Below are positions 1-5,308 of a DNA stretch of 5,308 bases, one piece after another. Under the pieces are notes generated by a model. That model saw only the letters and a program-made list of their open reading frames with translations. It ran no database searches and was not told the DNA's origin. This DNA is from Gammaproteobacteria bacterium CG22_combo_CG10-13_8_21_14_all_40_8 (GTDB taxonomy: Bacteria > Pseudomonadota > Gammaproteobacteria > Enterobacterales > GCA-002770795): contig PCTP01000128.1 in assembly GCA_002770795.1 (NCBI GenBank), forward strand, positions 175-5,482. Direction: 5' to 3'. A program made the position numbers and the translations under genes. The stretch's first letter is position 1. Each line of letters starts with the position of its first letter.

Positions 1-1602
1 CTTTTAGAACAATTACCTGAAGAGACGGATATTGCTTTTATCCTAAACCCTCGGTTATCAGCGTTAGAGCTGCTAGAGAGTATTTGTGATGATCTGGAGC
101 TGAACTTTATTCAGGACGATGTGAGTTTAAAACATCTCAATGATGTATTAAATGCTCACCTTTTAAGATCCCATGCACAGGGACGTCATACCATTTTATT
201 AATTGATGAAGCTCAAAATTTAGATCCGGAAGTCCTGGAGCAAATTCGTCTGTTAACCAATTTAGAAACCAATGAAACTAAGTTATTACAGATCATCCTC
301 ATTGGTCAGCCTGAATTAAAAGATATATTAGATCGGCCAGAACTTAGGCAGTTATCTCAACGTATTACCGCCAGATATCATCTAGCCCCTTTATCACTTG
401 AAGATGCAACAGGCTATATTCAGTATAGAATGGCGGTGGCTGGTAGCGATAAAGCCATTTTCACAGAGACTGCCATTGCAACCATTCAAAATATTAGTCA
501 GGGTGTTCCTCGTTTAATCAATACCATTTGTGACCGGGCATTATTGGGCGCTTATGCTAAAGGGATTCGGCAAGTTGACGTATTTTTAGTTAAACAAGCG
601 GCAATGGAGGTTTTAGGGAGCAAAGGTAAGGCTGATTCTGGAAATCTGCACAAATCTTCCCAAAAAAGCCCAATAATATACCAAGCGATTGCTGGTGTTT
701 TATTGCTTACTGTGGGTATCCTTATGGGAAGCTGGTTGACAGGCCTCAAAACATCCGAGAACCAAACCAATACTCTCACGAAACAAACTTTTTCTGCGGT
801 GGCTTCTGAACCAACGAACACAGAGAATACTGTTGCAGCGAACACCCAGAGTCAAGTGAAAGTGAATGAACCAAATGCTTTGCCTTACGAAGCAGATCCA
901 ACGTCGGTATCTCCTGCAAATAGCACTCAAACAACAGAAGATCAAGCTGCATCTAGTACTGACAGTCCTTCTCCCATTTTGGCGTTAACCTCTTCTTATC
1001 TGGAAGCTTTCTCTCAATTATCTGAAATTTGGGGTGTTGGTAGATTAAGTGGATGCTATCAATTGGCAGATATACAATTAAGCTGTGAAAGCGCCCAAGG
1101 CAGTTGGTGGGAGTTACGCACCATGGATCGTCCAGCAATTATTACGGTTAAAATACAAGGCAGAAGTTTTTATTTAAATGTTGTGGGTATGGAACCAAAT
1201 CGCATGGCGATTCTTAAAAATGGTTTTATCGCCTGGTTGGATAAGACTCAAATAGAATCCATGTGGGCAGGGGAGTACCTGATATTCTGGAAGCCCCCCA
1301 TCAATTTTAGTAAACCCATACGTTATGGCGATACTGGGGTTTCAGTGCAGTGGTTAGAAAAAAGTTTGTTAATGATTACACAACCTCAAGCAGCAAAGGA
1401 TAGTATTGTGCCAGAGTCGATTATTTTTGATCGTGAAATTGAAAAGCAATTACAAAACTTCCAAAAACACTATGGCTTGGATGCGGATGGCATTGCAGGT
1501 TTGCGCACCATTATGTTGATCAATCAACTTACTGACGCCACTTTACCAAGGTTAGAAAATCTATCAAATTTTAAGGAGGTGGGTCTTGTCACTCATTCTT
1601 GA
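1..1602 (+). CDS. gspA: GspA/ExeA-type T2SS assembly ATPase with peptidoglycan-binding C-terminus (5' end missing)
   Basis: Inner-membrane ATPase that, with GspB, is known in Aeromonas to help the GspD secretin assemble through peptidoglycan. The frame is open from base 1, so the gene starts upstream. The GTG at 121 is internal: the 40 codons before it (LLEQLPEETDIAFILNPRLS...) already match the family just after Walker A, which is lost with perhaps 60-70 residues. Counting window codons: Walker B ILLIDEAQ with Asp69/Glu70; a sensor-1-like segment IGQPEL near 101-106; a GVPR sensor-2 motif with Arg171; one transmembrane segment at about 227-246; a Ser/Thr/Asn-rich periplasmic linker to about 326; a degenerate C39-peptidase-like domain at about 327-435 ending GEYLIFWKPP; and a PG_binding_1-like domain at about 440-515 (YGDTG, then YGLDADGIAG). 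The C39-like part shows no obvious catalytic Cys/His pair and is probably structural. The end overlaps gspB by 17 bases. Family assignment is strong. Confidence 0.93.
   Translation, partial: LLEQLPEETDIAFILNPRLSALELLESICDDLELNFIQDDVSLKHLNDVLNAHLLRSHAQGRHTILLIDEAQNLDPEVLEQIRLLTNLETNETKLLQIILIGQPELKDILDRPELRQLSQRITARYHLAPLSLEDATGYIQYRMAVAGSDKAIFTETAIATIQNISQGVPRLINTICDRALLGAYAKGIRQVDVFLVKQAAMEVLGSKGKADSGNLHKSSQKSPIIYQAIAGVLLLTVGILMGSWLTGLKTSENQTNTLTKQTFSAVASEPTNTENTVAANTQSQVKVNEPNALPYEADPTSVSPANSTQTTEDQAASSTDSPSPILALTSSYLEAFSQLSEIWGVGRLSGCYQLADIQLSCESAQGSWWELRTMDRPAIITVKIQGRSFYLNVVGMEPNRMAILKNGFIAWLDKTQIESMWAGEYLIFWKPPINFSKPIRYGDTGVSVQWLEKSLLMITQPQAAKDSIVPESIIFDREIEKQLQNFQKHYGLDADGIAGLRTIMLINQLTDATLPRLENLSNFKEVGLVTHS
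1573..1580 (+). promoter_or_regulatory. Strong ribosome binding site deciding the TTG start of gspB
   Basis: AAGGAGGT lies inside the last codons of gspA, 5 bases before the TTG at 1586. It is an almost complete match to the 16S anti-Shine-Dalgarno sequence. It supports TTG as the true start, because no ATG or GTG gives the conserved MSLILDAIKKSERER amino end and the next in-frame Met is residue 43, inside the membrane segment. Confidence 0.85.
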
Positions 1603-2467
1603 TGCTATCAAAAAATCCGAAAGGGAACGCCAACAACAGGGGGTTCCTGATCTGTCGAGCAATCACACAGGATATGTGCCACAAAAATTACAACCCAATA
1701 AAAGGTTATGGATGATAGCTGGGGGCATCGTGTTGTTATTGCTAGTCATTGTTTTTGTCACAAAAATATTGGTATCTCCTGAAAACAGTGCCGCTGCTGA
1801 TAAAAAACTTGAAGTTCCTCAAAATAAGGCTGAGGGAAAGATGCCTATTTATAAAAATGAAACGCCTAAAAAAGCCATATCCCTACAACCTGTAGAAAGA
1901 CAACCTCATTATGTTCCCAAGTCACAATCGCCACAAAAAACGCTTCCAACCATGCAGGTTATTTCCACTCATTCCAAAATTTTACAGCAAGATGCTGTTG
2001 ATTATAAAACGAACGCAGCGGATGAAATAGAGGATAAAAAGGTGGATGATGAAGATGTTGAACAACAAGCTGGCAGCCGTGAAGATGCCAATGCATTGAA
2101 GTTGGACAATAACGCTGATGCCGAGGAAACCTACTCAAAAAAACCACAAGAACTGGTTGAAAAAGCAAAAAACACAGAAAAAAGCACCATACAGAAACAG
2201 CCGAAAACTCAAAAAACGCATCCATATCCCTCATTGTCTGAATTGCCCAGCGATATTCAATCTAAAATTCCGGCAATTGAATTTACCAGCCATGTTTATA
2301 CAGGCGATGAAAATACTAGCTTCGTTTCTCTGAATCAAACCATGTTGGTGATTGGGGAAAAAATGGATGGAAAAATTGAAGTGACTCATATCACCCCTGA
2401 TGGTGTGGTATTGAAGTTTAACGGGCAGGCGTTTTTCTTGGAAGCGCTACAGAATTGGCATCCTTAA
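1586..2467 (+). CDS. gspB: GspB/ExeB-type T2SS inner-membrane partner of GspA
   Basis: Single-pass inner-membrane protein that pairs with GspA in secretin assembly. The TTG start is chosen from the strong Shine-Dalgarno at 1573-1580 and from the amino end MSLILDAIKKSERERQQ, a hallmark of the family. Layout over 293 residues: cytoplasmic tail 1-40; one transmembrane helix at 41-62 (LWMIAGGIVLLLLVIVFVTKIL); a long low-complexity periplasmic linker at 63-213, with an acidic block at 144-182 and a Lys-rich block at 185-212; and the conserved carboxy-terminal GspB domain at about 214-293, seen as YPSLSELPSDIQSKIPAIEF, HVYTG, then ITPDGVVLKFNGQAFFLEALQNW. It overlaps gspA by 17 bases in another frame, which suggests translational coupling. 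The following gene starts 24 bases later with no terminator between them. Length fits the family, whose linkers vary. High confidence in identity. Confidence 0.92.
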   Translation: MSLILDAIKKSERERQQQGVPDLSSNHTGYVPQKLQPNKRLWMIAGGIVLLLLVIVFVTKILVSPENSAAADKKLEVPQNKAEGKMPIYKNETPKKAISLQPVERQPHYVPKSQSPQKTLPTMQVISTHSKILQQDAVDYKTNAADEIEDKKVDDEDVEQQAGSREDANALKLDNNADAEETYSKKPQELVEKAKNTEKSTIQKQPKTQKTHPYPSLSELPSDIQSKIPAIEFTSHVYTGDENTSFVSLNQTMLVIGEKMDGKIEVTHITPDGVVLKFNGQAFFLEALQNWHP

Positions 2468-2491
2468 GGCTTTAACACAAAAGATAGCACG

Positions 2492-3004
2492 ATGCATAGA
2501 ACGCTCAAAAAAATTATCTTTATTGGTGTTGCGCTGTTGGCGAGTGCCTATATTCTTTGGAGTTTACTCTTGCCGCGCTATTTGATTGTTGAATCTGGGA
2601 TGGCCGTTTCTATTTCTGCCCCTGTTTTTTTTCAATGCATCAATAACGCCAAAAATTGGCAAAAATGGGGGGGTGAATGGAATCATTCAGGTATCCACTT
2701 AAAGAAAAATGATCAAATAGCGCTAGCTAATCTATCCCCAAACAGTCAACTTTGGACCATCAATAGTTTGGTGGAAAATGAATATGTTGCACTGCAAACA
2801 ATCAACAATCAAAGCTTCTCCATTAGCATAGAAGATAATGACCCAGAAATTTGGTTGCAATTGAAGTTTGAGTCGAACTTAGGACCAGTCTTTCTCAACC
2901 GCCCTTGGTATCAAATGCAACAAAAAACCATTGAATATCGATTACAAAATATGATGGAATTGATGAAAAGTGGTTGTTTACCCTTAGAGTCAACAGCGAA
3001 TTAA
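2492..3004 (+). CDS. Membrane-anchored SRPBCC-like (START/polyketide-cyclase-like) protein, function unknown
   Basis: A 170-residue protein. Residues 7-28 form a hydrophobic helix (KKIIFIGVALLASAYILWSLLLPR) that is an uncleaved anchor or signal anchor. The segment after it, roughly residues 31-64 (LIVESGMAVSISAPVFFQCINNAKNWQKWGGEWN), follows the usual start of SRPBCC proteins: a beta strand, 'I-S-A-P', a helix, then 'W..W'. The end (residues 140-160, KTIEYRLQNMMELMKSG) fits the long closing helix of that fold. The middle is divergent, and I see no catalytic motif; such domains usually bind hydrophobic ligands. No clear Shine-Dalgarno precedes the ATG, so the start rests on the helix position and on the 24-base gap after gspB, with which it is probably co-transcribed. 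The gene carries T8 (2625-2632) and G7 (2667-2673) runs. The coding call is good; the family call is moderate, from pattern recognition only. Confidence 0.72.
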   Translation: MHRTLKKIIFIGVALLASAYILWSLLLPRYLIVESGMAVSISAPVFFQCINNAKNWQKWGGEWNHSGIHLKKNDQIALANLSPNSQLWTINSLVENEYVALQTINNQSFSISIEDNDPEIWLQLKFESNLGPVFLNRPWYQMQQKTIEYRLQNMMELMKSGCLPLESTAN

Positions 3005-3039
3005 AGCAAATAGTTTAAAAATTATTGTAGCTGATTTTG

Positions 3040-3071
3040 GGGTTATAGATGGGATATATTGCATATAACCC
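3040..3071. repeat. Inverted repeat able to form a hairpin downstream of the SRPBCC-like gene
   Basis: GGGTTATA (3040-3047) and TATAACCC (3064-3071) are perfect 8-base complementary arms around a 16-base loop. A competing inner stem, TATAT (3055-3059) with ATATA (3063-3067), uses part of the right arm. It begins 35 bases after the stop codon at 3002-3004. It could end or protect the gsp transcript, or be an operator. No U-tract follows on either strand, so it is not labelled a terminator. Confidence 0.5.
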
Positions 3072-3297
3072 TTGTGGTTCAGATGGTTAGCTAAAATTCA
3101 GGCATCAAACCATTATTTTATCATCACTTCTAACTGTCTAAATGTGTGAATATTACACTATAAATTGCCTGTAATTTCTTATATGCTCTTTGCTGCGAGA
3201 TTTTCTAAAACTTGGAATGCGGGAGTATATCTCTAGTGAAAAGGAGTTATTGAGCAATATAGTTTTAGAATATCTACCTTCTGGAATAAAAATAATA

Positions 3298-3303
3298 GAG
3301 GTG
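3298..3303 (+). promoter_or_regulatory. Ribosome binding site of the S8 protease gene
   Basis: GAGGTG is a six-base match to the anti-Shine-Dalgarno core, with 7 bases between it and the ATG at 3311. This supports the ATG start, which is followed at once by a typical Sec signal sequence. Confidence 0.75.
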
Positions 3304-3310
3304 TATTGAA

Positions 3311-3385
3311 ATGAAAATAAAATCATCTGTGGCTGTATTAGCTGCATTATATGCAGCAGGAATTGGAGCAGCCGTGCAAACTGCC
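3311..3385 (+). other. Signal peptide of the S8 protease
   Basis: Residues 1-25 show two Lys near the amino end, a hydrophobic Ala/Val/Leu core (residues 7-22) and small residues at the likely cleavage region. GAA|V after residue 21 is the most regular site. VQTA|P after residue 25 also has small residues but would place Pro at +1, which signal peptidase I disfavours. The exact cut is uncertain. There is no lipobox Cys, so the protein is not a lipoprotein. Confidence 0.7.
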
Positions 3386-5308
3386 CCCATATTCCCGGCA
3401 GCTAAACCATTTAGCGTGGCTAATCAACCGATAAGCATCAAAGCTGTAGCTGTACAAAAAAAATCTGCTAAGAGTTTTGTGCGTAAGCAATTATCGTCAA
3501 AAATAAAAATAGAACAAGGCCTAACGGGAACTTCCAATTATATTGTCCGTTTAAAAGATCAGGCTGCTGCAAGTTATGATGGGCACTTAGCGCCATATAA
3601 AGCGACTAACCCACAAGTAATCAAGAAAATAGGTGTTAAAGGCATTGCAAAAAATTTAAATCCAGTGCAGAAAAAACAAAGCTTAAAGCTGAATGCGAAA
3701 AGTCCGGAAGTTAAGTCGTATGTCAATTATTTAGATAATAAGCAACAGGATTTCTTGAGTAAAGCTCGCTCTGAAATTGGAACGAATCTTGTTGTTAATA
3801 GAACTTTCAAATATGCCATTAATGGTTTATCTGTCAAAATGACTCAAGAGCAAGCGATTAAAGTGGCTTCCATGCGCGATGTCGCCTTTGTCGAGAGGGA
3901 AGAAATTAAACAGCTTAATACTGATCAAGGGCCAGTTTTGATTGGGGCTCCCAATGTTTGGGATGGCACGGCAACGGGAACAGTTCACCAAGGTGAAGGG
4001 GTTATTATTGGTATGATTGATACCGGTATTAATACAGATAATCCTTCTTTTGCTGACATCGGTGGAGATGGTTACGATCATACTAACCCCTATGGCGCAG
4101 GTAGTTATGTCGGTGATTGTGCTGCTGATTTTCCAGGATTATGTAACGACAAATTAATTGGTGTGCATCATTATGGTTGGGTAACAGATGTTTATGCCGA
4201 CACGGATGTATTTGGAGATACTCCTCCTGCCGCGAATGGTGAAGATTACAATGGACATGGTTCCCACACAGCAAGTACTGCTGGTGGAAATGTGCTGTTA
4301 AATGTAGACATGTTGGATTCTGAGCCACTACCTGACTCTGATGGTGTGAATACAACAGGATTCAAGTTTGATAGAATTTCAGGTGTAGCACCGCATGCTA
4401 ATATCATTGCATATCAAGTGTGTCGCCCTGGAAATTCTGGCGATGCTTATTCTGGTTGTAGTGGTGGCGGCTCAACCGTTGCTGCCATTGATGATGCAAT
4501 TCGAGAAGGCGTTGACGTATTAAACTACTCTATTGGGGGTAGCTCAGATATCAATCCTTGGCAAAATGCTGAAGAACAAGCTTTCTTAAGTGCAAATGCT
4601 GCGGGTATTTTTGTGGCAACATCTGCAGGTAACAGTGGTCCTGATGCCCATACTGCATTTAAACCCTCACCTTGGTATGCTGCAGTTGCTGCTTCAACCC
4701 ATGGTCGTTCAATTAGTTTTGATTTGGAGTTTGGTGGGGATATTTTCAATTACGCTAAAAGTGATGGCCCCGCTTTAGATGCGCCTCTTACTGCACCTAT
4801 CAAATATTCCGGAACCATAGATGCTTCTAATTTTGAAGGTTGTAATGCATTTCAACCAGCAGTTTTTGAAAATTCATTAGCATTAATTAGTCGTGGTAGT
4901 TGTTCTTTTGCCCAAAAAATCACCAATGCGGCAGACGCTGGTGCATTAGCAGTCGTTGTCTTTAATAATACTGGTGGTGATACACCGATTGCAATGGGGG
5001 GAACTGATTCAACAACTATTCCTTCTGTAGGGATTTCTCAAAATTCTGGCGCTGCGATGGTTGCCAGTTTAGAAACAGCACCAGATACTGAAGTGACAAT
5101 TAATACGGTACCGACAAAAGTTATTGGTCAAGCTGATGATTTGGCTGCATTTTCGTCAAGAGGCCCAACAAACTTCCCAGATATTATTGTACCTTCTGTC
5201 GCTGCCCCTGGTGTGAGTATTTATGCGGCATACTCAGATCAACAAAGAGGACATGATGTTTCAGGAAACGGCCCTGCCGATTTCGCTTTCTTAAGTGGGA
5301 CGTCAATG
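3311..5308 (+). CDS. Secreted S8 subtilisin-like serine protease with I9-type propeptide and PA domain (3' end missing)
   Basis: Exported endopeptidase precursor; 666 codons are visible without a stop, and the frame runs off the window. The start follows GAGGTG at 7-base spacing. Residues 1 to about 21-25 are a Sec signal peptide (MKIKSS, then VAVLAALYAAGIGAA). A long basic propeptide follows to about 200, with an I9-like core from YIVRLKD (77-83) to VAFVEREE (192-198). The catalytic domain opens at GPVLIGAPNVWDG. Active-site residues: Asp237 in GMIDTGI, His316 in YNGHGSHTA, oxyanion Asn441 in TSAGNSGP, Ser665 in SGTSM. A PA domain lies between Asn441 and Ser665, at about 490-600 (RGSCSFAQKITNAADAGALAVVVFNN). 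The protein has just six Cys, spaced as three likely disulfides (270/278, 371/383, 511/531). Relatives often carry further carboxy-terminal domains, which cannot be seen here. The gene lies 306 bases after the gspA-gspB group and may have its own promoter. Secretion through T2SS is inference from neighbourhood; its natural substrate is unknown. Confidence 0.95.
   Translation, partial: MKIKSSVAVLAALYAAGIGAAVQTAPIFPAAKPFSVANQPISIKAVAVQKKSAKSFVRKQLSSKIKIEQGLTGTSNYIVRLKDQAAASYDGHLAPYKATNPQVIKKIGVKGIAKNLNPVQKKQSLKLNAKSPEVKSYVNYLDNKQQDFLSKARSEIGTNLVVNRTFKYAINGLSVKMTQEQAIKVASMRDVAFVEREEIKQLNTDQGPVLIGAPNVWDGTATGTVHQGEGVIIGMIDTGINTDNPSFADIGGDGYDHTNPYGAGSYVGDCAADFPGLCNDKLIGVHHYGWVTDVYADTDVFGDTPPAANGEDYNGHGSHTASTAGGNVLLNVDMLDSEPLPDSDGVNTTGFKFDRISGVAPHANIIAYQVCRPGNSGDAYSGCSGGGSTVAAIDDAIREGVDVLNYSIGGSSDINPWQNAEEQAFLSANAAGIFVATSAGNSGPDAHTAFKPSPWYAAVAASTHGRSISFDLEFGGDIFNYAKSDGPALDAPLTAPIKYSGTIDASNFEGCNAFQPAVFENSLALISRGSCSFAQKITNAADAGALAVVVFNNTGGDTPIAMGGTDSTTIPSVGISQNSGAAMVASLETAPDTEVTINTVPTKVIGQADDLAAFSSRGPTNFPDIIVPSVAAPGVSIYAAYSDQQRGHDVSGNGPADFAFLSGTSM

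Larger units (their letters stand above)
3005..3310. other. AT-rich intergenic region before the protease gene
   Basis: About 306 bases with no convincing gene on either strand. It holds an 8-base-arm inverted repeat at 3040-3071, a short palindrome TTAGCTAA at 3087-3094, a weak dyad GTGT-N7-ACAC at 3144-3158 abutting TATAAA (3159-3164), and the protease ribosome binding site near its end. The protease promoter should lie here. The best two-box match I found by eye is TTGCTG (3190-3195) with TGGAAT (3213-3218) at 17-base spacing, which is too weak to call. No classical Rho-independent terminator follows the SRPBCC-like gene, since no T-run follows the hairpin. Confidence 0.6.

Noticed and set aside
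121..123. GTG at 121 as the start of the ATPase gene
   Set aside because: The same frame is open to base 1 and its upstream codons match the GspA family, so the gene is truncated by the window edge and this GTG is internal.
2118..2333. 71-codon plus-strand frame inside gspB
   Set aside because: It is a shifted reading of the Lys-rich linker and the start of the conserved GspB domain, and the gspB frame shows the family motifs.
3040..3071. Rho-independent terminator
   Set aside because: The stem is AT-rich, the loop is 16 bases and no T-run follows on either strand.
3250..3309. Possible 19-codon leader peptide (TTG start, stop one base before the protease ATG)
   Set aside because: AAGGAG (3241-3246) precedes it, but with only 3 bases of spacing. 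The peptide MSNIVLEYLPSGIKIIEVY has no recognisable feature and its length is within chance for this AT-rich region.
3153..3347. Minus-strand 64-residue open frame across the protease start
   Set aside because: It begins inside the protease signal-peptide codons and has no visible ribosome binding site or recognisable domain. It is best read as a chance frame.
3827..4749. Several minus- and plus-strand open frames inside the protease gene
   Set aside because: They are antisense or shifted shadows of a clearly coding subtilase with intact active-site motifs; His-rich or low-complexity translations are by-products of its codons.
1..5308. CRISPR array, tRNA/rRNA genes, insertion sequence ends, attachment sites or a defence island
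   Set aside because: I saw no regularly spaced direct repeats, cloverleaf, transposase, integrase or defence-associated domain; almost all bases are accounted for by the four genes.

Overview
The window is protein-coding DNA with moderately low G+C and short gaps. It looks like a gram-negative gammaproteobacterium with a type II secretion system (T2SS). The evidence is a GspA/ExeA-type ATPase overlapping a GspB/ExeB-type inner-membrane protein, followed by a large exported subtilase of a type common in marine and environmental gammaproteobacteria. I cannot name a genus from sequence alone. All recognised genes are on the + strand.

Layout: (1) 1-1602 is the 3' part of gspA/exeA. Its reading frame is open to base 1, so the start and the Walker A motif lie upstream. 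(2) 1586-2467 is gspB/exeB, which overlaps gspA by 17 bases and starts at a TTG behind a near-perfect Shine-Dalgarno sequence. (3) 2492-3004 is a small membrane-anchored protein that looks like an SRPBCC (START/polyketide-cyclase-like) domain protein. It lies 24 bases behind gspB and is probably in the same transcript. (4) 3005-3310 is an AT-rich intergenic region with one good inverted repeat, a weak dyad and the ribosome binding site of the next gene. (5) 3311-5308 is the first 666 codons of a secreted S8 (subtilisin-like) serine protease with signal peptide, long basic propeptide, complete Asp/His/Asn/Ser active-site set and a PA domain insertion. The window ends one codon after the catalytic Ser.

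How they fit together: GspA and GspB form an inner-membrane complex that, in Aeromonas, lets the GspD secretin cross and assemble in the peptidoglycan. The exported protease has features of a typical T2SS cargo (Sec signal, prodomain, likely disulfides), but the link to GspAB here rests only on adjacency. The SRPBCC-like protein is the least explained member. I see no CRISPR, tRNA, rRNA, insertion sequence or evident novel system. The findings are modest second-look items.
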